A stretch of 64,000 bases of DNA from Thermocatellispora tengchongensis (GCF_014202315.1 NZ_JACHGN010000006.1:434001-498000), one strand, 5' to 3'. Counted from the first letter of the stretch, positions 15,262 to 32,304 are shown. The notes: generated by a model from the letters alone, not told the origin. Translations and numbers: made by a program.

Positions 15262-16692
15262 ATGTCCGAAACGCCTGCCAGCCGCTCCATCGCGGACCTC
15301 CTCGGCGACCTCACCGCCGACCCCAACGCCCTGCTGAAGGCGTACGCCGCCAACGAGGCGTTCCGCGCGGCGACCGCGGAGGAGCTCACCACCCCGGACA
15401 ACCCGTTCCGGCGTCCGGTGCGCCCCGCCGACCTGGCCTGGCTCGACTACTCCTCGGTCCTGCCCGCCGAGAGCCAGCTCCTGCTGAGCGGCCTGCTCGG
15501 CCACCGCATGCTGCGCAACGTCTACGACGCCGAGCACGCCATCCTGCCGCCGCGCGCCAACCCGGCCGCCGCCGCCGACGGCGAGCGCTTCAACTCCGGG
15601 GAGAACCGGCTGCTGGGCGCCCTGGTACGGCCCATCCTGGAGAACCACCTGTTCGGCTTCCTCGGCGAGGGCCGCGAGGAGCTGCCCGAACCCACCGTCG
15701 AGGCGGTCAAGAACGTCGTACGGGAGTACTGCGAGCAGCGCACCGCGGAGCCGCACCGCGCCTTCGCGACCGCCGCCGGGCGCAAGGACGCGGAGAGCGC
15801 CGCCACGTTCCTGCTCATCCAGACCGGGGTGTTCCTGCCGGCCGCCCACACCGCCATCGGCCGCGGCGCGCTCGCCGAGACGACCCTCTCCCACCCCGGG
15901 CTCAGGCCGGAGCTGGGGGAGATCTGGCGGCGCTGGACCCTGGCCGCCGCCGACTACCAGGCGATGTTCGCAGGTGCCGGGCTGACCTGCTCGCCCGCCG
16001 CCTACTGGCAGTTCTCCCTGGGCACCTCCCTGGCCCGCGGCAACCACCTGCTGGGCCTGTCGCTGGCCGGCGACCGGCTGCCCGAGCTCCTCGGCGCCGT
16101 GACCCACTTCCTGGTGGACCAGGCCGCCTCGGCCGAGCCGGTACGCGACACGCTGCGCGCCGCCCTCGGCCTCGACGCCGCCTACTTCGACCGCATCGAC
16201 CCCATCGGCCCCGACCAGGCCGCCGACCTGGTGGAGCGCTTCCTCGGCCCGCTGCCCGGCCTCTTCGGCGAGGGAGTCGTCACCGCGTTCCACCGCGGCT
16301 TCGCCGACGCCGCGCGGCTGGCCGGCGGCTGGGACGGCGACCTGACCGAGCAGCTCGTGTGGGCCGACCGCATCGAGGACTACAAGACGGCCGCGGAAGG
16401 CATCCAGAACAAGCTGGTCACCGAGAACATCGAGGTCGACCTGGACACGTTCGTGGAGACCCACGAGGAGACCTCCACCACCCACGTGCATGACGAGCAC
16501 CGGCTGGTGATGATCGAAAGCGGTCAGATGCACTTCTGGAACAACGTCACGCACCGCATCGCGCTCTCGGAGGGCGACAAGCTCCTCATTCCCACCTCCC
16601 GGCTGCACGGCTCGGTGGTCCTCTCCGGCACCTGCGTGTACCACCAGCCGATCATTCCCGAAGAAATGTTCCGGGAATTCGTCGCCGACTGA
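15262..16692 (+). CDS. SznF-like protein: helical oxygenase-type domain plus C-terminal cupin (graminine-forming, GrbD-like)
   Basis: 476 residues; ATG 15262 was chosen because GAAAGG lies 8 bp upstream and an in-frame GTG at 15247 would overlap it. SznF, of streptozotocin biosynthesis, hydroxylates N-methylarginine in a di-iron helical domain and rearranges the product to an N-nitroso unit in a cupin domain; the gramibactin homologue GrbD is needed for graminine. Here residues about 110-350 are helical, and residues 400-470 are a cupin with H408-x-H410 and H449, the same spacing as the three iron-binding histidines of SznF (407, 409, 448). I can place only one helical-domain ligand pair with some confidence (H282-x3-D286); the other di-iron ligands are not obvious, so its N-oxygenase activity is uncertain. 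It is the first gene of the operon, 53 bp before the N-hydroxylase. Confidence 0.8.
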   Translation: MSETPASRSIADLLGDLTADPNALLKAYAANEAFRAATAEELTTPDNPFRRPVRPADLAWLDYSSVLPAESQLLLSGLLGHRMLRNVYDAEHAILPPRANPAAAADGERFNSGENRLLGALVRPILENHLFGFLGEGREELPEPTVEAVKNVVREYCEQRTAEPHRAFATAAGRKDAESAATFLLIQTGVFLPAAHTAIGRGALAETTLSHPGLRPELGEIWRRWTLAAADYQAMFAGAGLTCSPAAYWQFSLGTSLARGNHLLGLSLAGDRLPELLGAVTHFLVDQAASAEPVRDTLRAALGLDAAYFDRIDPIGPDQAADLVERFLGPLPGLFGEGVVTAFHRGFADAARLAGGWDGDLTEQLVWADRIEDYKTAAEGIQNKLVTENIEVDLDTFVETHEETSTTHVHDEHRLVMIESGQMHFWNNVTHRIALSEGDKLLIPTSRLHGSVVLSGTCVYHQPIIPEEMFREFVAD

Positions 16693-16745
16693 CCGCACTC
16701 CCTTTTCCGATCTTTTTCTGCTCAGGAACGGAGTGAGGCATCGGC

Positions 16746-17714
16746 ATGCCCGAAAACCGGAACCGGACGCGTAACGCGGCCACTCGTGCGAAAGTCTGGG
16801 AACTCTCCGCCGGGGAGATCCCCGAATGGGGTGAGCAGGCCGCCATGGAATTCCTGGCGTCGATCACCTCCGACGCGGAGCCCTTCCCGTGCACGTTCGG
16901 CGTCGCCGCCGCGCGGAAGGGGACCCTGCGGATCGGCTACGTGGACGGCACGGACCGCCAGGACGACTGGTCGGCCCTGCCGGACCTGCTGCGCGGGTAC
17001 CTGGAGGGATACCGCGACCTGGGCCGGGAGACCTCCCTGGTGGTGTTCTTCCGCCCGGAGGACGAACCGTTGCCGCTGGAGGCGTACCAGGAGCGGTTCT
17101 GGGCGGTCCTGCGCTACCTGGCCGCCAAGGACGCCCAGCCCTGGCCCGAGGACCTGCCCACCGACCCCGACCACCCGATGTGGGAGTTCGCCTTCGCTGG
17201 CGTACCGATCTTCGTGGTCTGCAACACCCCGGCGCACGACCGGCGCCGCAGCCGGCACGCACCCCAGTTCATGATCACCTTCCAGCCGCGCTGGGTCTTC
17301 GAGGGCCTGGAGGCCCACACCCCGCGCGGCGCCGCCGCCCGCCGCACCATCCGCAACCGGCTCAGGGCGTACGACGCGGTCGAACCCTCGCCCCACCTCG
17401 GCGCGTACGGGGACGACGCCAACCGCGAGTGGCGTCAGTACTTCCTCGGCGACGACAACACCCCCGAGGCGGCCGGCGAACGCTGCCCCTTCCACGCGGG
17501 CACGGCAGGCACGGCCGGTGCCGCTGCCACCGCCGCCGGCTCATGGGCCGTCGTCGTCAACGACGCCGGTCAGTACTCGGTGTGGGAGGCCGGGCGCGAG
17601 CCGCCGGCGGGCTGGCGGGCGACCGGCGACATCGGCACCCGCGAGGCGTGCCTGGACCGCATCGCCGAACTGTGGCCCGACCCCCGCCCGCACACCCGGC
17701 AGGACCGCCGATGA
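16746..17714 (+). CDS. GntA/AglA-type heme N-hydroxylase (YqcI/YcgG family) fused to an MbtH domain
   Basis: 322 residues. Residues 1-255 are a YqcI/YcgG-family protein: PFPCTFG, GTLRIGYVDG, HPMWEFAFAGVPIFVVCNTP, FMITFQPRWVFEGL, REWRQYFLGDDN and the final CPFH. Characterised members (AglA, GntA) are heme-dependent N-hydroxylases of arginine-like guanidino compounds, and the gramibactin member GrbE is tied to graminine formation. Residues about 265-318 are an MbtH-like domain: VVNDAGQYSVW, PPAGW, then CLDRI and WPDPRP, including the three conserved tryptophans. MbtH proteins are normally free 60-70-residue chaperones of NRPS A domains, so this fusion would hold the amino-acid-modifying enzyme and the A-domain partner in one chain. 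Its stop overlaps the first NRPS start (ATGA), so translation is coupled. No separate MbtH gene is present in the window. Confidence 0.85.
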   Translation: MPENRNRTRNAATRAKVWELSAGEIPEWGEQAAMEFLASITSDAEPFPCTFGVAAARKGTLRIGYVDGTDRQDDWSALPDLLRGYLEGYRDLGRETSLVVFFRPEDEPLPLEAYQERFWAVLRYLAAKDAQPWPEDLPTDPDHPMWEFAFAGVPIFVVCNTPAHDRRRSRHAPQFMITFQPRWVFEGLEAHTPRGAAARRTIRNRLRAYDAVEPSPHLGAYGDDANREWRQYFLGDDNTPEAAGERCPFHAGTAGTAGAAATAAGSWAVVVNDAGQYSVWEAGREPPAGWRATGDIGTREACLDRIAELWPDPRPHTRQDRR

Positions 17715-20700
17715 GCGCCCCCGACCCGCGCCACGAGCCGTTCCCGCTCACCGACACCCAGCGGGCCTACCTGCTGGGCCGCGGCGACGTCTTCGAACTC
17801 GGCAACGTCACCACCCACGCCTACTTCGAGTTCGAGGGTGACCTGGACGTCGGCCGGTTCGCCACCGCCTGGCGGCTGCTCGTCGAGCGCCACGACATGC
17901 TGCGCGCCGTCATCGATCCCGCCACGCTCACCCAGCGGGTGCTGCCCGACACCCCGCCGTTCACTCCCGACCTCATCGACCTGCGCGACCGCGACGAGGA
18001 GGAGCGCGAGCGGGCGCTGGCCGCGCTGCGCGAACGGCTCTCCCACGCGGTGCGGCCACCGGACGCCTGGCCGCTGTTCCAGGTGACCGTCGCCCGGCTG
18101 CGCGACGACCTGGTCCGGGTCTTCATCGGGTTCGACGGCCTGGTCTGCGACTTCGCGAGCTGGCACGTGCTCTCGGGCGAGCTGTCCCTGCTCTACCAGG
18201 ACCCCCGGGCGCCGCTCCCGGAGCTCACCACCTCCTTCCGCGAGTACGTGCTCGCCCAGGCGGCCCGGGAGGAGAGCGAGGACCGCCGCCGGGCCGAGGA
18301 GTACTGGCGCAAACGCGTCGCGGAGCTGCCGCCCGCCCCCCGGCTCCCGCTCGCCGCCGACCCCGCCGCCGTGACCGTGCCGCGGTTCGTCCGCCACGAG
18401 GCGTGCCTCGGCCGCGCCGAGTGGGACGCGCTCAAGCAGCGGGCGCGCGCGGCCGGGCTCACCCCGTCCGCCCTGCTCCTCGCGGTGTTCGCGGAGGTCC
18501 TGGCCGCCTGGAGCGAGGACGCCCGCTTCACCGTGAACGTCCCCCGCATGAACCGCGAACCGCTCCACCCGCAGGTGGACCGGCTGGTGGGGGAGTTCGC
18601 CTCGTTCTCCCTCGTCGAGGTGGACAACCGGGCCCGCGACACGTTCACCGACCGCGCCGCCCGCATCCAGCGGCGGCTGTGGGAGGACCTCAGCCATCCC
18701 GAGGTCAGCGGCCCGTGGATGCTGCGGGAGCTGGCCCGCGTACGCGGCGGCATGGAGCACGCGAGGATGCCCGTGGTGCTCACCAGCACCCTGGCCTGGG
18801 CCGACCCGGAGGGCACCGCCCTGGACCGCCTCTGGACCCAGGTGTACGGGGTGTCCCAGACCCCGCAGGTCTACCTCGACGTGCAACTCGACGAACGCCA
18901 GGGAGAGCTGGCCTACAACTGGGACGTCGTCGAGGAGCTGTTCCCGCCCGGGATGCCCCGCGCCATGTTCCAGAGCTTCGAACTGCTGCTGGACCGGCTC
19001 GGCCGCGACGAGGCGGCCTGGACCACCACCGACCTCGACGTCCTGCCCGCCGAGCAGCGGGCCCGCCGCACCGCCGCACGCGGCCGCACCCGTGCCCTGC
19101 CCGAGGCGCCCGCCCACGCCGCCTTCGTCGAGCGGGCCGCCCGGCGGCCGGACCACCCGGCCGTCATCACGACCACCCGCACCCTCGGCTACGGCGAGCT
19201 CCTGCGCGAGGCGGCCCGGGTCGGCGCGGCGGTCGCCGCCCGCGGCGCCGGGCCGGACACGGTCGTCGCGATACTGATCGACAAGGGCTGGCAGCAGGCC
19301 GTGGCCGTGTACGGCGCGCTGCTCGGCGGCGCCGCCTACCTGCCGCTCGACCCGGCCCAGCCCGCCGCCCGCATCCGGGAGCTGCTGGAACGCACCGGCG
19401 TCCGCACCGTCCTCACCCGCACCGGCGTCCCGCTGCCGCCGCTGCCCGAGGGGGTCGCGGCCATCGCGGTGGACGGCGAGCTGCCCGAGGCCGCGCCGCC
19501 CGGCCCGGACGGGCTGCCCCAGCGGCCCGGCGACCTGCTGTACGTGCTGTTCACCTCGGGCTCCACCGGAACGCCCAAGGGCGTGATGACCGAGCACCGG
19601 GCCATGGTCAACGCCCTGCGGGAGACCGCGGAGACCTTCGCCGTCGGCCCGCAGGACGTGATCCTCGGGCTCACCGCGCTCCACCACGACATGTCCGCCT
19701 TCGACCTGCTGGGCGTGCTCGGCGCCGGCGGCACGCTCGTGCTGCCGGACGCCGACGCCGTACGCGACCCCGCCCACTGGATCCGGCTGATGCGCGACCA
19801 CGGCGTCACCCTGTGGAACTCCGTGCCCGCCATGCTGGAGATGCTGCTGGACCACCCGGAGGCGGCCGGCGCCCTGGAGACCGTGCGCCTCGCCTTCACC
19901 GGCGGCGACTGGATCCCGCTGGAGACCGCGCGGACCCTCGCCGGGCTCGCCCCGCACACCCGGCTGGTGAGCGTCGGCGGGCCGACCGAGACCACGCTGT
20001 GGAACATCTGGCACCCGGTGGACCGGATCGACCCCGCCTGGACCAGCATCCCGTACGGCAGGCCCATCGCCAACACGGTCTACCACCTGCTCGACGAGCG
20101 GCTGCGCGACCGCCCCGACGGGGTGACCGGCGAGATGTACGTCTCGGGGGCCGGCCTCGCCCGCGGCTACTGGGGCGACCCCGAACGCACCGCCGCCGCG
20201 TTCGTGACCCACCCGGCCACCGGGGAGCGCCTCTACCGCACCGGCGACCTGGGCCGGTACCTGCCGGACGGCGACCTGGAGTTCGCCGGCCGCGCCGACC
20301 TTCAGGTCAAGGTCCGGGGGCAGCGCATCGAGCCCGGCGAGGTCGAGGCCGCGCTCGCCGCGCACCCGGGCGTCGATCGCGCCGTCGTCACGGGCGTGCC
20401 GATCCCGGGCCGGAAGGGGCACCGCGCCCTGGCCGCGCACCTGCGGCCCGTCAGCCGCGAAAGCGCGCCGGCGGCGGAGGAACTGCGGGCGTTCCTGGGG
20501 GAGCGGCTGCCCGAGCACATGATCCCGGCGTCCTTCGTGTGGGTGGACGCGTTCCCGCTCACCCCGAACGGCAAGGTGGACCGGGCGGCGCTGGCCGCCA
20601 CCGCCGCCGCCACTACCACCGTCACCACCACTGTCACCGCCACCGCCCCGGACGCCGGAGAGGTCCCCGGCGCGCGGGAACTGCCGCCCCTGGAACGGCT

Positions 20701-21123
20701 GCTGGCCGAGGAGTGGGCGCGCGAGCTCGGGCTCGACCGGGTCGGGCCGGGCGACGACTTCTTCGCCCTCGGCGGCGACTCCCTGCTCGGCGCCCGGATC
20801 CTGACCCGGCTGCGCGCCATCTTCGAGGGCGAACGCCTCACCGCCACCTCCCTCTTCGGCACGCTCACGGTCACCGGCATGGCCGCCGCGATGCGCCGCC
20901 AGGAGAGCGCCCCCGGCCGGCTCGACCTCGTGGCCCGGCTGTACCTGGAGGTGGCCGCGCTCACCGACGCGCAGGTCAGCGCGGCCCTCGGCGCCGCGGT
21001 CCCGGGCACCACGGCACCCGGCACCACGCCACCCGACACCGCGCCACCCGAGAGCACGCCACCCGAGAGCACGCCACCTGAGAGCACGGCACCGCACCAT
21101 CCCGCACCCTCTGAGGACAGGTC

Positions 21124-21127
<4 letters not shown>
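17711..21127 (+). CDS. NRPS, Cy-A-T: heterocyclising module for the (ox/thi)azoline ring
   Basis: 1138 residues. The cyclisation domain (about 5-440) begins FPLTDTQRAYLLGR and has the D-x4-D motif (GFDGLVCDFAS near residue 140), then SQTPQVYLDVQ. The A domain (about 465-950) has FTSGSTGTPKG near 613; its pocket by my alignment reads D-M-F-N-F-G-V-L-W-K, between the Thr and Cys codes, so Thr/Ser or Cys. The carrier domain has LGGDSL near residue 1020. A low-complexity tail of P-P-E-S-T repeats follows. It would accept salicylate from the aryl carrier protein encoded downstream, condense and cyclise it to a 2-hydroxyphenyl-oxazoline or -thiazoline. No aryl carrier domain is at its N-terminus, unlike MbtB or HMWP2. 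Confidence 0.9.
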
Positions 21128-27835
<6,708 letters not shown>

Positions 27836-27839
<4 letters not shown>

Positions 27840-28855
27840 CCGGCCCCCTGCCCGCCCTGCCGCCCCGGCTGCGCCTGATCGAGATCGTCTCGTCGGCCTG
27901 GATCTCCGCCGCCGTCTCCGCGCTGGCCGAACTCGGCGTCGCCGACCATCTGGACGAGCCCCGCACCGCCGCCGACCTCGCCCGGCTGACCGGCGCCCAC
28001 GCCGAAGCGCTGAGCCGCTTCCTCCACGCGGCCTGCTCCGCGGGCGTGCTCACCGCCCTGGACGACGGGCGGTTCGCCCTCACCGAGGTCGGCGAGGTAC
28101 TGCGCGGCGACCATCCGCAGAGCATGCGGCAGATGTGCCGGCTGACCGGCATGGAGGAGTTCGCCCGCACCTGGGCCCACGCCGTGCACACCGCGCGTAC
28201 CGGCGAGCCCGCCTTCGACGCCGCGCACGGCCGTCCGGTGTGGGAGTACATGTCCGATCCGGACCACGCCCGGTTCTCCCGCGCCTTCCACGGGGCGATG
28301 GCCGAGTCCGCCGCCGGGCACGCCGTCAGCGCGCTGTACGACTTCCCCGAGGGCGCCCACGTCGTGGACGTCGGCGGCGGGCGCGGCGCCATGCTGGCCC
28401 GGCTGCTGACCGAGCACCCGCACCTGACCGGGACCGTCCTGGACCTGCCGAACGCGGTGCAGGGCGCGGACAAGCTCCTCGCCGACGCCGGGGTCGGCGC
28501 GCGGGCCACGGTCGTCGCGGGCAGCTTCTTCGAGCACGTGCCCGAGGGCGGCGACGTCTATCTGCTGTCGCGGGTCATCGGCAACTGGAACGACGAGGAC
28601 TCCGTACGCATCCTGCGGGCCGTCCGCGCGGCCATGCGGCCCGAGGCCAGGCTGGTCGTCGTCGGCCACATGCCCACCGGTGAGGACCGCACCCACTACG
28701 TCCGCGCCCTCGACCTGTACATGTTCGTCCTGCTCCAGGCACGGCTGCGCACCCCCGAGCAGTACCAGGAGCTGTTCGCCCGCTCCGGCCTGGAGCTCTC
28801 CCGCGCCGAGCTGCGGCCCGACAGCGAGTCGCTGGTCGAGGCCAGGCCCGTCTGA
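27836..28855 (+). CDS. SAM-dependent O-methyltransferase
   Basis: 339 residues, again with a 4-bp overlap. It has an N-terminal winged-helix dimerisation domain (residues 1-100) and a Rossmann SAM-binding core with VVDVGGGRGAMLARL (about residue 176). It belongs to the family of plant-type and antibiotic small-molecule O-methyltransferases; the usual catalytic-His region reads SRVIGNWNDEDS, where most homologues have a VxHxWxD pattern, so the His is replaced by Gly-Asn. Following directly on a PKS that leaves a beta-keto group, a likely job is methylation of an enol oxygen, as in methoxypyrrolinone pathways. Methylation of a carboxylate is an alternative. Confidence 0.8.
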
Positions 28856-28897
28856 GCGTTCTTCATCGAGGTCCGAGTCGAAAGGAACCGAACTCCC

Positions 28898-30607
28898 ATG
28901 ACGGACGGCTTCGTCCCATGGCCCGCCGAGGACGCCGCCCGCTACCGTGCGGCGGGTTACTGGCGGGGAGAGCCGCTGGGCCGGCTGCTGCGCGACGCGG
29001 CGGCGGCGCACGGCGGCCGCACGGCCCTGGCCGATCCGGCCGCACGGCTCACCTTCACCGAATGGGACACCGCGGCCGACCGGCTGGCGGCCGGCCTGGT
29101 GGAGCTGGGGGTGCGATCCGGGGACCGGGTGCTGGTCCAGCTCCCCAACCGGGCCGAGTTCGCGGTGCTGTGCTTCGCCCTGTTCCGGATCGGCGCCCTG
29201 CCCGTGCTCGCCCTGCCCGGACACCGGGAGAGCGAGCTGCGGCACCTGTGCGACCTGGCCACGGCGGTGGCCTTCGTCACCGTGGACGAGCTCGACGGGC
29301 ACGACCACGCGGCCACCGCGCGCACGCTGCTGAAGACCTGTCCCTCGCTCAGGCACGTGGTGGTCGTGGGCGAGCCCGGCGGCTCCGGGGATGACTCCGG
29401 GGATGACTCCGGGGATGGGGACACCGTCCCGTACCGCGCTCTCGCCGAAGGCCGGGAGCCCGCCGACCTGCCCGGACCCGACCCGTCCGGGCCCGCGCTG
29501 CTGCTGCTGTCGGGCGGCTCCACCGGCCTGCCCAAGCTGATCCCACGCACCCACGACGACTACGCCTACAACGCCCGCACCATGGCCGCCGTCTGCGGGC
29601 TCACCGCCGCCGACGTGCACCTCGCGGTGCTGCCCGTCGCGCACAACTTCCCCCTGGCCTGCCCCGGCCTGCTCGGCGCCCTGACGGCCGGCGCGGCCAC
29701 CGTCCTGGCCCCCAACCCGAGCCCGCCCGAGGTCTTCCCGCTCATCGAGCGCGAGCGGGTGACCGTCACCGCGCTCGTGCCGCCGCTGGCCGCGCTGTGG
29801 ACGCGGGCCGTGGAGTGGGTGGACGCGGACCTGTCCAGCCTCCGCCTGGTCCAGGTCGGCGGCGCCCGGCTGCCCGAGGAGACCGCCCGCGCGCTGCCCG
29901 GCGCCCTCGGCTGCCGCCTCCAGCAGGTGTTCGGCATGGCGGAGGGGCTGCTGTGCGCCACCCGCCCCGACGACCCGGAGGAGGTGGTGGCCACCACCCA
30001 GGGCCGGCCCGTCTCACCCGGCGACGAGATCCGGATCGTCGGTTCCGACGGCGCCGAGGTGCCACCCGGCGTGACCGGGGAGCTGCTCACCCGCGGGCCG
30101 TACACCCTGCGGGGCTACTACCGCGCGCCGGAGCACAACGCGCGCGCCCTCACCCCGGACGGCTTCTACCGCTCCGGCGACCTGGTGCGGCGCGCCCCGA
30201 GCGGAAACCTCATTGTCGAAGGGCGGGTGAAGGAGCAGATCAACCGGGGCGGCGAGAAGATCTCCCCGGAGGAGGTCGAGCGGCACCTCCTGGCGCATCC
30301 GGGCATCGCCCAGGCCGCGGTGGTCGGGGTGCCCGACGAGGTGCTCGGCGAACGGGTCTGCGCCTTCCTCCTGCCCGCCCCCGCCTCCCAGGGCGGCGAG
30401 GGCACTGAGGGCACTGAGAGCACGGCCACGCCGCCGCCCCTGTCCCCGGCCGCCCTCGGGGAGTTCCTCCGCGAGCGCGGACTGGCCGACTTCAAACGGC
30501 CCGAGCAGGTGGAGACGGTCACGTCCTGGCCGCTCACCGGAGTCGGCAAGATCGACCGCCGCGCGCTGGCCGCCATCGCGGCCGACCGCGCCCGCACCGC
30601 GCGCTGA
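28898..30607 (+). CDS. Salicyl-AMP ligase (MbtA/PchD/DhbE family)
   Basis: 569 residues. It activates an aryl acid as the adenylate and loads it on an aryl carrier protein. The A3 loop reads [18 protein letters not shown] (about residue 204), followed by DDYAYN, then [12 protein letters not shown] and [10 protein letters not shown], all typical of stand-alone 2-hydroxybenzoate/2,3-dihydroxybenzoate ligases; the C-terminal subdomain has [20 protein letters not shown] and the catalytic Lys in TGVGKIDRR. Since a salicylate synthase follows and no DHB dehydrogenase is present, salicylate is the expected substrate. A GD-rich tandem repeat (about residues 164-176) interrupts a surface loop. Own ribosome-binding site 42 bp after the methyltransferase. 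Confidence 0.92.
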   Translation: MTDGFVPWPAEDAARYRAAGYWRGEPLGRLLRDAAAAHGGRTALADPAARLTFTEWDTAADRLAAGLVELGVRSGDRVLVQLPNRAEFAVLCFALFRIGALPVLALPGHRESELRHLCDLATAVAFVTVDELDGHDHAATARTLLKTCPSLRHVVVVGEPGGSGDDSGDDSGDGDTVPYRALAEGREPADLPGPDPSGPALLLLSGGSTGLPKLIPRTHDDYAYNARTMAAVCGLTAADVHLAVLPVAHNFPLACPGLLGALTAGAATVLAPNPSPPEVFPLIERERVTVTALVPPLAALWTRAVEWVDADLSSLRLVQVGGARLPEETARALPGALGCRLQQVFGMAEGLLCATRPDDPEEVVATTQGRPVSPGDEIRIVGSDGAEVPPGVTGELLTRGPYTLRGYYRAPEHNARALTPDGFYRSGDLVRRAPSGNLIVEGRVKEQINRGGEKISPEEVERHLLAHPGIAQAAVVGVPDEVLGERVCAFLLPAPASQGGEGTEGTESTATPPPLSPAALGEFLRERGLADFKRPEQVETVTSWPLTGVGKIDRRALAAIAADRARTAR

Positions 30608-30686
30608 CAGCCCCAGCCTGCGACCCGTCACAGCCGTGCTGACAGCCACAGCCGTGCGCTGACCGCCCACACCGGCAGGACCACCC

Positions 30687-32291
30687 ATGGCCAAGGAGCC
30701 CGACATGTCCCCCACCCTTCGCTACCGCAGCAGTTCGGTCCCGATCCCCGGCGACCCGATGCCGGCCGCCGTACGCGTCGCCCGCCGGGCGGGCGAGGAG
30801 CCCTTCGTCCTCTACGAGTGCCAGGACACCTGGTCGGTGGCGCTGGGCGCGGCGGTGGAGCTGACCGTCACCCCCGCCGCCGTACGGCTTTCGGGCCCGG
30901 ACGGGGAGCGGACCCTCCCCTGGAGCGGCCACCCCGGCCCGGCGCTGAGGGAGCTCACCGCGGACCTGCCGGTCGAGGACTGGACCGCGTACGGCACCGC
31001 CGCCTTCGAGCTCGCCTACGCCGGCGGCCCCGCCCACGCCGAGCTTCCCCCGGACACCGTGCTGCTGCACCTGGTCGTGCCCCGCACCGAGGTCCGCGTC
31101 CAGGGCGGCACCGCCACCGTACGCGCCCTGGACCCCGGGGACGCGGTCACGGCCGCCGCCCTGGCCGCGCTCGCCGACACCGCCGAGGAGCCCGAGCCGG
31201 TGCTGGTGGACGTGGACCCCGAGCGCGGCGACGGCGAGCTGTACCGCAAGGCCGTGCACACCGCCGTGCGGGAGATCCAGGACGGCGCCCTGCACAAGGT
31301 GATCCTGTCCCGGGTCGTGCCGGTCCCCGAGCCGGTGGACCTGGCCGCGACCTACCTGCGCGGCAGGCGCCGCAACACCCCGGCCCGGTCCTTCCTGCTG
31401 AACCTCGGCGGCATGCGCGCGGCCGGCTTCAGCCCCGAGATCGTGCTGAGCGTCGACGCCGAGGGCCGGGTGCGCACCCAGCCCCTGGCCGGCACCCGCG
31501 CGCTGACCGGCGACGCCGGCGAGGACGCCCGGCTGCGGCGGGAACTCCTCGGCGACCCCAAGGAGGTCTACGAGCACGCCATCAGCGTGCGCACCTCCTT
31601 CGAGGAGCTGGAGGCGGTCTGCGCGCCGGGCTCGGTGCGGATCGCCGACTACATGACCGTCAAACCGCGCGGCACCGCGCAGCACCTGGGCTCGGACCTG
31701 TACGGGCGGCTCGCTCCGGGCCGGGACGGCTGGGACGCGCTGGCCGCGCTCTTCCCCGCCGTGACCGTCTCCGGCATCCCCAAGGCCGAGGCGTACGACG
31801 CCATCCGCCGCCTGGAGACCGAGGCACGCGGGCTGTACGGGGGAGCCGTGCTCACCGTCGGCCGGGACGGCGCCCTGGACGCGGCCCTGGTGCTCCGCTC
31901 GGTCTACCAGCGCGACGGGCGCACCTGGCTGCGGGCGGGCGCCGGCGTCGTCGGCCAGTCGCTGCCCGAGCGGGAGTTCACCGAGACCTGCGAGAAGCTG
32001 CGCAGCGTCTCGCAGAGCGTCGTGCGGGCCGCGCCGCCGTCCGTCGCGCCCGGCGGGCTCGATCTGGACGTGATGCGCCGCGACGTGGCCGAGGCCCTGC
32101 GCCGCCCCGAGACGGAGGTCGAGGACGAGGTGAGCCTGATCGTGCAGGGACTGGACTCGGTCGGGCTGATGACCGTGGTCAGCAAGTGGAGCGCGTACGG
32201 GGTGCGGCTCAAGCTCGCCGACCTCGCCCGCGATCCCCGGCTCGTCGCGTGGGCGGAACTGGTCCGCCGGCAGCGGTCCGCGGCCGGCTGA
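30687..32291 (+). CDS. Salicylate synthase (MbtI/Irp9 type) fused to an aryl carrier protein
   Basis: 534 residues. Residues about 1-445 are a chorismate-using enzyme of the MbtI/Irp9 type: HKVILSRVV, then QPLAGTRAL, ADYMTVKPRGTAQHLGS, FPAVTVSGIPKAEA and ETEARGLYGGAV, with a GAGVVGQS near the end. These convert chorismate through isochorismate to salicylate. Residues 456-534 are a carrier domain with the phosphopantetheine motif GLDSVGLM (Ser491), of the ArCP type. Aryl carrier proteins are normally fused to isochorismatase or to the first NRPS, so this fusion puts substrate synthesis and the carrier in one chain and explains why the Cy-A-T protein has none. The 79-bp gap before it contains short CAGCC-rich repeats. 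Last gene of the operon, 13 bp from the convergent TetR. Confidence 0.9.
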   Translation: MAKEPDMSPTLRYRSSSVPIPGDPMPAAVRVARRAGEEPFVLYECQDTWSVALGAAVELTVTPAAVRLSGPDGERTLPWSGHPGPALRELTADLPVEDWTAYGTAAFELAYAGGPAHAELPPDTVLLHLVVPRTEVRVQGGTATVRALDPGDAVTAAALAALADTAEEPEPVLVDVDPERGDGELYRKAVHTAVREIQDGALHKVILSRVVPVPEPVDLAATYLRGRRRNTPARSFLLNLGGMRAAGFSPEIVLSVDAEGRVRTQPLAGTRALTGDAGEDARLRRELLGDPKEVYEHAISVRTSFEELEAVCAPGSVRIADYMTVKPRGTAQHLGSDLYGRLAPGRDGWDALAALFPAVTVSGIPKAEAYDAIRRLETEARGLYGGAVLTVGRDGALDAALVLRSVYQRDGRTWLRAGAGVVGQSLPEREFTETCEKLRSVSQSVVRAAPPSVAPGGLDLDVMRRDVAEALRRPETEVEDEVSLIVQGLDSVGLMTVVSKWSAYGVRLKLADLARDPRLVAWAELVRRQRSAAG

Positions 32292-32304
32292 GCGCCCCGG
32301 CCGG

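Noticed and set aside
15262-17714. Streptozotocin-type pathway
   Set aside because: No arginine N-methyltransferase or other streptozotocin-specific genes are present, and the neighbours are siderophore NRPS/PKS genes; graminine formation fits better.
17570-21100. Very long open frame on the minus strand opposite the Cy-A-T synthetase (and similar frames opposite 9319-12900, 20302-24435, 24243-27158 and 46267-49350)
   Set aside because: These are antisense frames kept open by G/C third-position bias; they have no family motifs, are rich in Gly/Arg/Val runs and lie opposite genes with clear catalytic motifs.
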